Origin: Streptomyces thermodiastaticus
GTDB taxonomy: Bacteria > Actinomycetota > Actinomycetes > Streptomycetales > Streptomycetaceae
Reading direction: 5' to 3'
Length of the DNA stretch: 55,146 bases
Assembly (NCBI RefSeq): GCF_014656135.1
Contig: NZ_BNBV01000035.1
Coordinates: 1-55,146, forward strand
Shown here: in pieces, positions 16,042 to 25,254 of the stretch
Layout: each line of letters starts with the position of its first letter
Position numbering within the stretch: the stretch's first letter is position 1
Notes under the pieces: model-generated
The model's database searches: none
What the model was told of the DNA's origin: nothing
What the model saw: only the letters and a program-made list of their open reading frames with translations
Translations under genes and position numbers: made by a program

Positions 16042-16689
16042 TCAGACGCAGTCGCCGGGCACGCGGAGGCGCATGTCCGGGAACACCAGCCGTCCGCCGT
16101 CGCTCGCGGCGAGACCGTGGGCGCGCGCCTCCGCCTCGATCGCCGCACGGTTCGCCTCGTACAGCTCGCGCCACCGGCCGCCGTCGCCCAGCAGCCGGCC
16201 GGCGAGTTCCCAGAGCGTGTCCCCCGCCGCGACCGGGCTGTCGCACGTCCGCTCCGGCGGCGGCTCGGCCGGCGGCACCACCAGCGGTGGCACCGGTGAG
16301 CCGGTCCCCGTCCGTTCGCTCGGCCGCGGATCAGGCGGTGAGGCAGAAGGGACCGACGTGACTGGTGCGGCGGACGAGGCGGATGCCGTGGGCGTGGTGT
16401 GCGGCAACGACGGGCGGACGGAGGCGACCGGAGGGTAGGGCGGTTCCACCAGCGGGGGCACCGGTCCGGTGGGGGCGGCCGGCGGGTCCACGAGCGGCGG
16501 GGCGGACGGCGGTGACGAGCCGCCGGGGTCCGGTGCCGCCGCGAGCGCGGGAACGCTCGTCACCAGCACCAGAGAGCCGGTGGCCAGTCCGGCGGCCACC
16601 GCCGTGGCCACCCGTGCCCCCGGGCGCACCACCCGGGTGCCCGGACGTATGCGGGACGGTCGCGCCGTGCGCGAGGGAATCCGGCGCAC
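16042..16689 (-). CDS. Secreted LysM-domain protein
   Basis: The 215-residue protein starts at a GTG (16689-16687) after GGAGGTGGAAT. An Arg-rich N-terminus and a hydrophobic segment (about residues 27-50, ending ALAAA) form the signal peptide. A long Pro/Ser-rich linker (about 52-145) follows. The C-terminal LysM-like domain starts CDSPVAAGDTLWELAGRLLG and ends RLRVPGDCV, with Cys at both ends that could form a disulfide. LysM domains bind peptidoglycan or chitin. Likely a cell-wall-bound exported protein of unknown role. Confidence 0.8.
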   Translation of the reverse strand: MRRIPSRTARPSRIRPGTRVVRPGARVATAVAAGLATGSLVLVTSVPALAAAPDPGGSSPPSAPPLVDPPAAPTGPVPPLVEPPYPPVASVRPSLPHTTPTASASSAAPVTSVPSASPPDPRPSERTGTGSPVPPLVVPPAEPPPERTCDSPVAAGDTLWELAGRLLGDGGRWRELYEANRAAIEAEARAHGLAASDGGRLVFPDMRLRVPGDCV

Positions 16690-16823
16690 ATTCCACCTCC
16701 GGCGGTGTCGCAGCGAGACGAGTCACTCACTCGTGACGCTAAGTGCCCCTGTCGGGTGACGTCCCCCGGGCCTAGCCCGCTCGGGCGCCTCACCCCCGCC
16801 GGAGGACCGTCCCGTCACCAGTC

Positions 16824-16882
16824 TTGACGAGTACACGTTCACCCCGAAGAATGGCCCGCGGCCGTTGTCTGACAACGTTGTC
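16824..16882 (+). promoter_or_regulatory. GH92 promoter with LacI-like operator
   Basis: TTGACG (16824-16829) and AAGAAT (16847-16852) are 17 bases apart, a plausible but weak promoter. Downstream, GTTGTC-T-GACAACGTTGTC (16864-16882) contains three half-sites. The perfect palindrome GACAACGTTGTC (16871-16882) is the typical core of LacI-family operators in actinobacteria, and lies 40 bases before the gene start. Confidence 0.6.
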
Positions 16883-16921
16883 CACGGATCCGAATCTCTC
16901 CTCGGGGAGGGGCTGACGCCC

Positions 16922-19249
16922 ATGAGATGGACCCCACGCCTGCGGAGCGGAGGGACGGTCGCCGCGGCCGTCGCCCTGCTCGCCGCCGCTCTCGCCGCGC
17001 CCGCCGCCCACGCGGCCGGCGCCCGGGAGGACAGACTCACCGATCTGGTCAACCCGTTCATCGGCACGCAGAACGAAGGCAACACCTACCCCGGTGCGGC
17101 GGTGCCGTTCGGCATGGTGCAGTTCTCCCCGGACACCGGGCACAACACCGGGTACGACTACTCCCAGGACCACATCCGCGGCTTCTCCCTCGTCCATCTG
17201 TCCGGTGTGGGCTGCGGGCTGGGCGGCGACCTGCCCGTCCTGCCGACCACCGGCGACGTCACGGAGACGGACTACGCCCGGTACGCAGCCGGGTTCAGCC
17301 ACGACGACGAGCAGGCGAGCCCCGGCTACTACAAGGTGGGACTCGACAGCGGCATCCAGGCCGAGCTGACCGCGACCGCCCGCACCGGTGTGCAGCGCTA
17401 CACCTTCCCCGCCACCGACAAGGCCAACGTGCTGCTGAACGCCGCGCAGTCGCTGCACCAGACGGTGTCGTCCGAGGTGGAGGTGCTCGACAACCGCACG
17501 GTGCGCACCGCCATCACCGGCCGCGGCTTCTGCCAGGACACCGAGCCGTACACCGTGTACACGATCACCCGGTTCGACCGGCCGTTCACCGCCTACGGCA
17601 CATGGACCGGCTCCACCGTCACCCCGGGCGCGAAGACCGGCACGGGCGGCGCCTACCTCCGCTTCGACACCACGAAGGACCGTACCGTCGAGGCGACGAC
17701 GGCCCTGTCGTACGTGGACGCGCACGGCGCGGCCGTCAACCTGCGCGCGGAGGGCGGCCGTTCCTTCGACGCGGTGCGCGAGGCGACACGGCGCGCCTGG
17801 GAGGACCGTCTCGACGACGTCCGGGTGCAGGGCGGCAGCCAGACCCTGCGCCGCACCTTCTACTCCTCGCTGTACCGCTCGTTCCTCGCGCCGAACATCG
17901 GCAGCGACGCCGACGGCCGCTACACCGGCTGGGACCACCTAATCCACCGCGCCCGCGGCTTCACCTACTACCAGAACTGGTCGCTGTGGGACACCTACCG
18001 CACGCAGACCCAGCTGCTGTCGCTGCTGGCGCCGCGCGAGGCCCGGGACATGGCGATCTCCGTCATCACGATCGACGAGGAGAGCGGCTGGCTGCCCAAG
18101 TGGGGCTACGGCACGGTCGAGACGAACATCATGACCGGTGACCCGGTCACCCCGTTCCTGACCAACGCCTACCAGCAGGGGTTGCTGGGGGGCTGGGAGG
18201 AGCGGGCCTACCGGGCCCTGAAGAAGAACGCCGACGGGGTGCCGCCGGCCGACTCCCCGGCCGTGGGCCGCGAGGCCAACACGGAGTACCTGGCGAACGG
18301 CTACGCGCCCTACATCAAGGGCCGTCCGCACGCCAAGCCCGGCGACTCCGACTACGACCACGGCGCCTCCGCGACCCTGGAGTACGCCCTGGCCGACGCC
18401 ATGCTCGCCCAGATGGCACGCGACCTGGGCCACGACGCGGACGCGGCACGCTACGCGGCCCGCGCGCAGAACTACCGCAGCATCTTCGACGCCTCCACCG
18501 GGTTCTTCCGGGCGCGTGACGCCTCCGGTGCCTTCACCGGTCCGGCCGACCCGGCGCAGAGCGAGGGCTTCCACGAGGGCACGGCCTGGCAGTACCAGTG
18601 GCTGGTGCCGCAGGACCTGCCCGGCATGATCTCCCTGATCGGCGGCACGCAGGCGGCCAACGACCGCCTGGACTCCTTCTTCGCCTACGACCAGCTGCTG
18701 AAGGACCCGGCGAGGACGGCCCGCGAGGTGTGGGTGAACGGCCCGTACGACTACTACAACGCCGACAAGTACAACCCGCAGAACGAACCGGACCTGATCG
18801 CCCCGTACACCTACCTGTCCACCGGGCAGCCGTGGAAGACCACGGACGTGGTGCACGCCGCGCTCACCCTGTTCACGGACACCCCGACCGGCATGACCGG
18901 CAACGACGACCTGGGCACGATGTCCGCCTGGAACGTGCTGTCGTCGATCGGGATCTTCCCGGTGCAGCCCGGCTACGCCACCTGGGGGCTGTCCACCCCG
19001 GTCTTCGACCGGGTCGACCTCCGGCTCGACCGGCGCTACTACCCGCGAGGCTCGCTGACGATCACGGCGCCCGGCACCTCGGACGCCCGCCGCTACATCC
19101 AGTCGGCGTCGGTCGACGGCACCGCGTACGGCCGCACGTACCTGACCACGGACGACCTGCGCCGGACGCGGACGCTGGCGTTCACCGTCGGCACCGAGCC
19201 GTCGGCCTGGGGCACCGGCCCGCAGGCCGCTCCCCCGGCGCTGCGCTGA
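16922..19249 (+). CDS. Secreted GH92 alpha-mannosidase
   Basis: The 775-residue protein begins MRWTPRLRSGG at 16922 after GAGGGG. A signal peptide of about 32 residues ends AHA. The rest matches glycoside hydrolase 92, calcium-dependent inverting exo-alpha-mannosidases. Conserved blocks are VNPFIGTQNEGNTYPGA at the start of the N-terminal beta domain, GYDYSQDHIRGFSLVHLSG, WDTYRTQTQLLSLL, NEPDLIAPYTY and GNDDLGTMSAWNVLS with the acidic catalytic residues. It ends in the normal C-terminal beta strand, so it is full length without extra modules. It probably trims mannans or glycoprotein glycans outside the cell under control of a LacI-type regulator. Confidence 0.93.
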   Translation: MRWTPRLRSGGTVAAAVALLAAALAAPAAHAAGAREDRLTDLVNPFIGTQNEGNTYPGAAVPFGMVQFSPDTGHNTGYDYSQDHIRGFSLVHLSGVGCGLGGDLPVLPTTGDVTETDYARYAAGFSHDDEQASPGYYKVGLDSGIQAELTATARTGVQRYTFPATDKANVLLNAAQSLHQTVSSEVEVLDNRTVRTAITGRGFCQDTEPYTVYTITRFDRPFTAYGTWTGSTVTPGAKTGTGGAYLRFDTTKDRTVEATTALSYVDAHGAAVNLRAEGGRSFDAVREATRRAWEDRLDDVRVQGGSQTLRRTFYSSLYRSFLAPNIGSDADGRYTGWDHLIHRARGFTYYQNWSLWDTYRTQTQLLSLLAPREARDMAISVITIDEESGWLPKWGYGTVETNIMTGDPVTPFLTNAYQQGLLGGWEERAYRALKKNADGVPPADSPAVGREANTEYLANGYAPYIKGRPHAKPGDSDYDHGASATLEYALADAMLAQMARDLGHDADAARYAARAQNYRSIFDASTGFFRARDASGAFTGPADPAQSEGFHEGTAWQYQWLVPQDLPGMISLIGGTQAANDRLDSFFAYDQLLKDPARTAREVWVNGPYDYYNADKYNPQNEPDLIAPYTYLSTGQPWKTTDVVHAALTLFTDTPTGMTGNDDLGTMSAWNVLSSIGIFPVQPGYATWGLSTPVFDRVDLRLDRRYYPRGSLTITAPGTSDARRYIQSASVDGTAYGRTYLTTDDLRRTRTLAFTVGTEPSAWGTGPQAAPPALR

Positions 19250-19320
19250 CCGGCGGTCGGGGCGCGGGAGGGAGGGTACCCGTCAGGGATCGTCGTCGCC
19301 CTGCGACCGAGGAGGCGAAG

Positions 19321-19536
19321 ATGCCCATCGACACCGTCGAACGGTTCCTGGCGGCCCTCCCCCCGCCCGACCGGGAACGCATCCGGAAGCTGCCGCACGC
19401 CGAGCAGAAAGGGCTCGCCGAGGCATGGGAGACGGAACTGCGGCAGGACACCGATCTGGACACGCTCAGCGAGCTGTCCCCGCCCGCGGCCGAGCACGAG
19501 GCGGCCGCACGGGTGCTGCACCGGCGGCCGGCCTAG
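19321..19536 (+). CDS. Small conserved-type hypothetical protein
   Basis: This 71-residue protein starts at ATG 19321 directly after a GGAGGCGAAG ribosome site. It is soluble, charged and helical (DTVERFLAALPPPDRERIRKL), with no Cys, signal or membrane segment. The ribosome site and codon pattern support a real gene. I do not recognise the family. Confidence 0.7.
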   Translation: MPIDTVERFLAALPPPDRERIRKLPHAEQKGLAEAWETELRQDTDLDTLSELSPPAAEHEAAARVLHRRPA

Positions 19537-19553
19537 GGCCGGTCCTTTGCGGG

Positions 19554-19603
19554 CGGGCCGGGCGGCGCCGCACGGCTGACAGCCGCCCGCGCCGCCCGGC
19601 CCG
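19554..19603. terminator. Bidirectional terminator
   Basis: A 15-base-pair perfect stem (19554-19568 with 19589-19603) encloses a 20-base loop that contains a small hairpin. It lies between two convergent genes and can serve both. Confidence 0.8.
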
Positions 19604-19636
19604 TTCCCGTTCCGCGGACGGGTGACCGCCGCCCGG

Positions 19637-20497
19637 TCATGCGCGGGCGGCCGAGGCGACGGCCGCCTTCGCCGCCCGCTCCACCATCGCGACGCCCTCG
19701 TCCATCGTGGCGCTGCCGTCCGACAGGACGGCGACCAGGTAGCGGTGCCCGCCCGCGGTGATGCGTCCGACGCTGTTGACGTCCCACAGACCGGTGGTGC
19801 TGCGTCGCAGCCACCCGTTCTTCAGCGCCGTCGCGGAGCCCGACGCCGCCGAGACACCCCAGGCCTGCTCGGGGGCGACCCGGCTCATCAGGGTCCGGAT
19901 GTAGCGGCGGGAGCCGGGGTGCAGTGCGGGGGTGCCGCCGCCCGGCTCCGGGTCGTCGAAGATCGCGCGCAGCAGCCGGATCTGGTCCCAGGCCGTGGTG
20001 CGCGTCAGCCCCCACCTGTGCCCGGGCCCGCCCTCGGTGGCGCGCAGGCCCAGGCGCCTGTTGGCCGCCTCCAGGCCCGGGGCACCGCCGATGCGGCGCC
20101 ACAGGGCGTTGGCCGCGGCATTGTCGCTGTGCTCGATCATGGGCTCGGCCAGGGCCCGTTCCCGCGCGGTGAGCGGACGTCCGGCGTCCTGGGCGCGCAG
20201 CAGCAGCGCCGCGAGGATGTCGAGCTTGACGATGCTGGCGGTGTCGTAGGGGGTGTCGTCGCCGCGGACGACGGGTTCCCGGCTGTCGCCGTCGAGATCG
20301 AGGACGGCCGCGGCGACCCGGGGCGCGCTGTGCGGGTGCGCGGTCGCGGCGGCGGCCCGGGGCGTGCCCGGATCGGCGGCCGCCGGCGGCGCCTGCAGTG
20401 CGCCGAGGAGGACGAGGGCGGCGGTCAGCAGCACGCCGGCGCAGGCGACGGGGCGGCGGGCCACGGACTGCACGGGCGCCGGGGACGGATACGACAT
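19637..20497 (-). CDS. Secreted class A beta-lactamase-like serine hydrolase
   Basis: The 286-residue protein begins MSYPSPAPVQ at 20497. A signal peptide runs to about residue 42 (AAADPG). The active-site tetrad SIVK (Ser-x-x-Lys), SDN and KNG (in place of KTG) are in order. No ExxLN omega-loop glutamate is visible between SDN and KNG. The protein may therefore be a penicillin-binding or peptidase-like relative and not an efficient beta-lactamase. It is probably exported to the wall. Confidence 0.8.
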   Translation of the reverse strand: MSYPSPAPVQSVARRPVACAGVLLTAALVLLGALQAPPAAADPGTPRAAAATAHPHSAPRVAAAVLDLDGDSREPVVRGDDTPYDTASIVKLDILAALLLRAQDAGRPLTARERALAEPMIEHSDNAAANALWRRIGGAPGLEAANRRLGLRATEGGPGHRWGLTRTTAWDQIRLLRAIFDDPEPGGGTPALHPGSRRYIRTLMSRVAPEQAWGVSAASGSATALKNGWLRRSTTGLWDVNSVGRITAGGHRYLVAVLSDGSATMDEGVAMVERAAKAAVASAARA

Positions 20498-20836
20498 AGA
20501 CGACCCTCGCGGGGGAGATGTCACGGGCAGTGGAGATGAACGTAGACAAACCACGCGCATCACGACGTGGCGCCCGTCACGGAAAGCCCGTATCGGGCGG
20601 GATTGTGACGAGCGCAACAGCACCGGGCGGTGTGTACCTGGAACCGCCCGTGACCGCGCTGCGCGCCCTGCCGTCTCGCGGGCGGCGGCACGGTGACGGC
20701 GCCGCCCGCTCCCGGCACCCGTCGCCGAGGCCCCCGTCGGCCGGGCGGGTCACCGCACGGCTCACGGGTGGCAGCGAACTCGCCCGCGTCCCGGCGGACT
20801 TTGCCTGCCGCGACCGCTCACCAGGATGATCGAGCC
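20498..20836. other. Divergent intergenic region
   Basis: The region separates the beta-lactamase-like gene (minus) from terD (plus) and must contain both promoters. I see no clear boxes, repeats or small genes. Confidence 0.4.
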
Positions 20837-21421
20837 ATGATTGTGCTCACGAAGGAAGACGGCCCCGCCGACCTGGACGGTGTCACCCACATGTCGATCG
20901 GGGTCTCCTGGGACCCCACCTCCGGGGCCAGCGGCGGGGTGATGGGCCTGCTCCGCCGGAAGGCCGGTACGGACCTCGACCTCATCGCGATCGCCATGCG
21001 GGGCTCGGAGCCGGTGCGGCTGGCCGGCCTGGACTCGCTGGATCCGCTGGGCAACGGCTCGCTGGTGCACAGCGGTGACAACCAGACGGGCCGGGGCGAC
21101 GGCGACGACGAGACCGTGACGGTCGAATTCGCCCGTATCCCGCCGCAGATCACCTCGATCGTGTTCATCGCCGCCGCCTTCAAGAGGGGCAGTTCCTTCC
21201 AGAAGGCACGCAACATCAGCTTCAAGGTGTACGACGCGACCGGGGGCGACTCCGAGCAGGTCGCCGAGATCTGGCCGAGCATGCTCACCCAGGACAACGG
21301 CTGCGTCGTGGCCAAGGCCGTGCGGGTGGGCGACAGGTGGAAGCTTCAGGTGATCAACGAGACGGGGAAGATCAAGCAGGGGGACGAGCGGGCGCTGATG
21401 CGGTTCGCCGTCAGCATGTGA
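20837..21421 (+). CDS. TerD-family stress protein
   Basis: The 194-residue protein begins MIVLTKEDG at 20837. It has the TerD fold with the calcium-binding pattern DLDLIAIAM and HSGDNQTGRGDGDDE, and ISFKVYDA in the C-terminal half. TerD-like proteins are cytoplasmic and linked to tellurite, oxidative and phage stress and to differentiation in Streptomyces. It stands alone here, without terABC or tel neighbours. Confidence 0.93.
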   Translation: MIVLTKEDGPADLDGVTHMSIGVSWDPTSGASGGVMGLLRRKAGTDLDLIAIAMRGSEPVRLAGLDSLDPLGNGSLVHSGDNQTGRGDGDDETVTVEFARIPPQITSIVFIAAAFKRGSSFQKARNISFKVYDATGGDSEQVAEIWPSMLTQDNGCVVAKAVRVGDRWKLQVINETGKIKQGDERALMRFAVSM

Positions 21422-21685
21422 TCCCCCCTCACCCCGCGGATCACCGTGGCGGCCGGTGTTCCCCGCGTGACAGCGGCGCCACGGTGATCCGCTCCGGGCG
21501 TGTCCGCCGGAGCGCGGTGCGGCGGGACGGCCGGGCGGCGTCGGCCCCCACCGCGGTCCCTTCACGGGCGCGGCCCGGTCGGCCGGCCGGGCCGCATACC
21601 CGCGTCCGCGTGCCGCCGCGGCCGTCACGGACGGGTCGGGCCCCCGCCCGTGCGCGCGGCGGCGGCGCGCGTTCCGCCGGCTCGG

Positions 21686-22363
21686 TCAGCGCACGTGGTC
21701 GACCTTCTGCAGGGCCTTGGCCAGGCCGTTGGCCCACAGCTGCTCGACCTTGGCCCGCTCGGTGGCGTCCGGGTAACGGTTGGTGCAGGACGGGCCGGGG
21801 CCGCCGCCCGACATCAGCTCACTGCACGGACCCTCGTAGTGGTCGGGCAGGCCGAGCACGTGACCGGTCTCGTGGGCGACGACGCGGATCGAGTCGTACT
21901 CCTGGTTCTGCGCGTAGTCCAGGAAGACGTAGCCGCGGCCGTGGCCGTCGGTCGACGCGTAGGAACCGCGCGCGTCGTTGCCCTCGTAGTAGGCGAAGTC
22001 CCCGGTGCCGGAGGTGGCCTGGAGCTTGACGTTGGAGACGGAGCTGTTCCAGATGGAGGCGGCGCTCGCTATCTGCGAGGCGAAGCTCGGCGCCTGGGAA
22101 GCGTTGTAGTAGACGGTCACCGACTTCAGGCTCGGGTTCGCGGCCTGCTTCTCGGCGACCGACTTCAGCACGGCCTCGAAGAAGGCCTTGTTCCCGGCGG
22201 CGCTCTCACCGGTGCCGGCGTGGGGGGCATAGGCGGCACGGGTGGTGTCGGGGGCGGCGGTGTGGGCACTGGCCGGGGTCGCGGTGCCCAGTGCGGCACT
22301 TGCCAGACCGAGACCGAGCGCGAGGGCGAGAAGTCTCTTGGCGCTCGTGCGGGAGGACTGCAT
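21686..22363 (-). CDS. snpA: Snapalysin, small secreted neutral metalloprotease (M7)
   Basis: The 225-residue preproprotein begins MQSSRTSAKRLL. A signal peptide ends ASA near residue 33, followed by a short propeptide. The zinc motif HETGHVLGLPDHY supplies HExxH and the third Asp ligand typical of snapalysins. A Cys pair (CSELMSGGGPGPSC) forms the known disulfide. The enzyme is a milk-hydrolysing protease unique to Streptomyces and relatives. It is divergent from a LysR gene, the classical snpA/snpR (mprA/mprR) arrangement in which the LysR protein activates the protease gene. Confidence 0.96.
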   Translation of the reverse strand: MQSSRTSAKRLLALALGLGLASAALGTATPASAHTAAPDTTRAAYAPHAGTGESAAGNKAFFEAVLKSVAEKQAANPSLKSVTVYYNASQAPSFASQIASAASIWNSSVSNVKLQATSGTGDFAYYEGNDARGSYASTDGHGRGYVFLDYAQNQEYDSIRVVAHETGHVLGLPDHYEGPCSELMSGGGPGPSCTNRYPDATERAKVEQLWANGLAKALQKVDHVR

Positions 22364-22629
22364 GGATTCTCCTACTCGTCCTAGGGCCTGTCGTCCGGGT
22401 CGTGCCGGGCTCGCGGGCCACCCGGCACCGCCTGCCGCTCCGGCCGGTCCGCACGACGAACCCCAGTGGGGGTCGAACGATCGGTCAGGGACGAGTCTGG
22501 ATCAGGTGCAGCCCCCGGCGGATGATGGCACCTGGGGACAGCATCGTGCTATCACCCGTCAACTGCCGTGGCTCGTGGTGAGAATGAGCATCTGGTGCAC
22601 TGCCGTGGGCGCCGCCTACCCTCCCCACC
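22364..22629. promoter_or_regulatory. Divergent snpA/LysR control region
   Basis: This 266-base gap should contain the LysR binding site. An imperfect symmetric stretch, TGCTATCACC ... GGTGAGAATGAGCA (about 22548-22592), is the best candidate. The LysR ATG follows within 40 bases. Confidence 0.4.
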
Positions 22630-23814
22630 ATGGAGCTGGAGGTCAGACACCTTCGGGTGCTGTGCGCAATCGCCGACTCCGGCAGCCTGCACCGGGCGGC
22701 TCGCCAGCTGGGCCTGGCGCAGCCCTCGTTGAGTGCGCAACTGCGGCGCATCGAGCATCTGCTCGGCGCCGAGCTGTTCGTGCGCTCGCGCACCGGCTGC
22801 CGCCCCACGCCGCTGGGACACGCGGTCCTCAGCCGCGCCCGGCCGCTGGTCACCGAGTTCGCCGCGATCGTCTCCGAGACCCGGGCGGCCGCCGCACGCG
22901 CCGCCGGCGGCTGTCACCCGCGCATCGGCGCCACCGCGAGCCGGGCCATCCCGGGCTGGCTGCGGCGGCTGCGGGCCGCGGCGCCCGGCAGCGAACCCAC
23001 GCTCCAGATGGACGTCTCCGCCAACGCCCTGCTGCGCATGGTCGCCGAGGGCCGGATCGACCTGGCGTTCGTGCACGAGGTCGAGGGCAGTCCGCTGCGG
23101 GTGCCGCCCGGCCTGCGGCTGCGGGTGCTCGTCGAGCGGGAACCGCAGTTCGTCACGCTCGCCGCGGACCACCCGGCCGCCGCGCGGCGCGAGATACGGC
23201 TCGCCGACCTGGCCGGTGAGCGCTGGATGATCGACTCCACGGTCGACGGCGAATGGGACGCGTTGTCCCGGGCGCTGCGGTCAGCGGGGGTGGAGCCGGA
23301 GATGCTGCACGGCGACTACCTGACCGCGTACTCGCTGGCCGCCATGGGAGAGGTGGTGACGGTCAGCCAGCCCACCGCGCAGCCGCGGCCCGATCTCGCC
23401 GTCCGGCCGCTGCAGGGCGATCCGATCGGGGTGCGGCTGCTGCTGGCGGCCCGCACGGAGAGCGAACTCGACCGCGCCTTCCGACCGTTGGAGGAGGCGT
23501 ACTGGGAAGTGGCCCGCCAGTCCCCGGTCTACCAGCGGTGGCTCGAGGACCGGCGGACGGAACGGGACTCCGCCCGGGCGCACGAGGCCGGCCCGGTCCC
23601 GGAGGCCGGGGCCCCGCACAAACCCGGCCGCGCGGGGGCGGCCCGGGGATCCGGCCCCCTGCGTCAGGCCGTCCGCCGTGCGGGCCCCGCGGCGGTGCCG
23701 GCGGCCGTTCCCGCCCGCGGACCCGGTGGCGTGCCGGAGGAGACGGCCGCGGTGCGGGGTGCCGGATCCGGCCGTGAGGCGCCCGCGCTGCCGACGGCCC
23801 GTCAGGCCTCGTGA
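22630..23814 (+). CDS. LysR-family activator of the snapalysin gene
   Basis: The 394-residue protein has the LysR winged helix at residues 1-60 (LRVLCAIADSGSLHRAARQL and SLSAQLRRIEHLLG) and the two-lobed effector domain to about residue 300. LysR proteins are usually about 300 residues. Here an extra ~85-residue Ala/Gly/Pro/Arg-rich tail follows WLEDRRTERD. Divergence from snpA and the paired-gene precedent support activation of the protease. The tail is low in complexity and may be unstructured. Confidence 0.92.
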   Translation: MELEVRHLRVLCAIADSGSLHRAARQLGLAQPSLSAQLRRIEHLLGAELFVRSRTGCRPTPLGHAVLSRARPLVTEFAAIVSETRAAAARAAGGCHPRIGATASRAIPGWLRRLRAAAPGSEPTLQMDVSANALLRMVAEGRIDLAFVHEVEGSPLRVPPGLRLRVLVEREPQFVTLAADHPAAARREIRLADLAGERWMIDSTVDGEWDALSRALRSAGVEPEMLHGDYLTAYSLAAMGEVVTVSQPTAQPRPDLAVRPLQGDPIGVRLLLAARTESELDRAFRPLEEAYWEVARQSPVYQRWLEDRRTERDSARAHEAGPVPEAGAPHKPGRAGAARGSGPLRQAVRRAGPAAVPAAVPARGPGGVPEETAAVRGAGSGREAPALPTARQAS

Positions 23815-23932
23815 GCTCGGGCCGCGCCGTCCGCCCGGCCGTCCCCGCCGGTGTCCGTCGCCCGGCCGCCGTCCCCGGCCGCCGCTCGGCGCGGTCGGCG
23901 GGCGCGGTCCGCCGGCCCGGAGGGTGCGGTGG

Positions 23933-25024
23933 TCACGACGGGGACTGCGGCGCCGGTTCGGTGCGGCCGCCGGGGTGGCGGTGCCGCCAGATCCAGAAGA
24001 CGGCGCAGGAGACGACCGTCCAGCCCGCCAGGACCAGGAACGGGAAGGCGTGCTGGTGGCCGGCGAAGTACACGGCCGTGTGCTGGGCGTTCACCGAGGC
24101 GCCCGGCGGCAGCCAGCGGCCGATCGTGCCGAGCGCGGAGGGCAGCAGCGGCCAGGAGACGGCACCGCCGGAGGAGGGGTTGCCGAGCAGCACCATCAGG
24201 CCCCACGTGGGCAGCATGGCCCAGCGCCCGATGAGGGTGTTGAACATCGTGAAGACCATGCCGGAGGTGAACATGGTCAGCGCCAGGATCAGCCAGGACT
24301 CCACGAACGGCAGCCGGAGCGCGCCGAGCCACCAGTCCACCACCGCGACGATCACAAAGCCGCCGAGCAGGGAGTAGGCGAGGGTGAAGGCGACACGTTC
24401 GGCCGGGTTCAGGTCCCGGGCGTGCACGCTGAGCTGGATGGCGCCGACGAATCCGATGATCACCGCGGCGAGGGAGATGTAGAAGATCGCCAGTCCGCGC
24501 GGGTCGCCGCGCTGCAGCGGCTTGAGATCGCGGACGGTGACGCGCACCCCGGCAGCCGGGCCGACCTGTCGCGCCGCATCCTGGAGCACCTGTGCGACGG
24601 AGGAGCCCGAGGCGCTGGAGAGGTGGAGCGTGACCGAGTTCCCCGTGGCCGGGACGTCCAGGACGGCGAAGATCCGCTGATCGTCCACCGCGGTCTCGGC
24701 CGTGCGGAGACTGTCGTAGGGATGCAGCTTGAGGGAGGCGGCCAGCGCCTTCTCCATGCCGGCGACGAAACGCCGCGCCGGCTCGCGGTCCCAGGCGCCG
24801 ACGACGGCGGTGGGGACGGACCGCGGGGTGGGGTCGGCCATGGCGTAGGTGTAGGAGCCGGCGAAGACCCCGGCCGCGGCGGAGATGATCAGCAGCAGCA
24901 CGGTCGCGGGCAGAAAGGGCGACTGCCGGAAGGCGTTCCAGCACTCGGAGAGGGTGCGCGGGCGGCGGCCCTCCTCCCGGGGCGGCACCGGCCCTTTGGT
25001 CGGCATGTCGGACATGCCGCTCAC
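23933..25024 (-). CDS. Membrane protein with large extracytoplasmic loop (DUF3533/YhgE-like)
   Basis: The 363-residue protein (GTG at 25024; ATG at 25015 equally possible) has one N-terminal membrane helix near residues 38-60, a soluble segment of about 120 residues, then about five C-terminal helices from residue 180. This layout matches the DUF3533/YhgE-Pip-like family related to ABC-2 permeases. No ATPase gene is adjacent. Convergent with the LysR gene. A perfect inverted repeat GGCATGTC-G-GACATGCC (25002-25018) overlaps the start codons. Function unknown. Confidence 0.75.
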   Translation of the reverse strand: MSGMSDMPTKGPVPPREEGRRPRTLSECWNAFRQSPFLPATVLLLIISAAAGVFAGSYTYAMADPTPRSVPTAVVGAWDREPARRFVAGMEKALAASLKLHPYDSLRTAETAVDDQRIFAVLDVPATGNSVTLHLSSASGSSVAQVLQDAARQVGPAAGVRVTVRDLKPLQRGDPRGLAIFYISLAAVIIGFVGAIQLSVHARDLNPAERVAFTLAYSLLGGFVIVAVVDWWLGALRLPFVESWLILALTMFTSGMVFTMFNTLIGRWAMLPTWGLMVLLGNPSSGGAVSWPLLPSALGTIGRWLPPGASVNAQHTAVYFAGHQHAFPFLVLAGWTVVSCAVFWIWRHRHPGGRTEPAPQSPS

Positions 25025-25254
25025 GCTAGATCATCCGGCGGGCCTTTCCCCCGGCGAAACTCCCCCGGCGGCGTCCCGCACGGCGGGTCCGCAGAATCCC
25101 CGGCCGGAACCGTGCGGCGACGCACTTTTTGCGGATCACCGCACCCCCCGGCGGACGATTCGAGGCGATTTGCCGTGCCCTTCGGCGATGCCGGACCATG
25201 GGGCACGGTCCGGCGATCCCGGGCATCAGTTCGAAGAGAGGCAGCACCACCCCC

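Noticed and set aside
25002..25018. Perfect inverted repeat at the start of the DUF3533-like gene as an operator
   Set aside because: It lies within codons for the start region (MSDM) and could arise from coding; no promoter boxes surround it.
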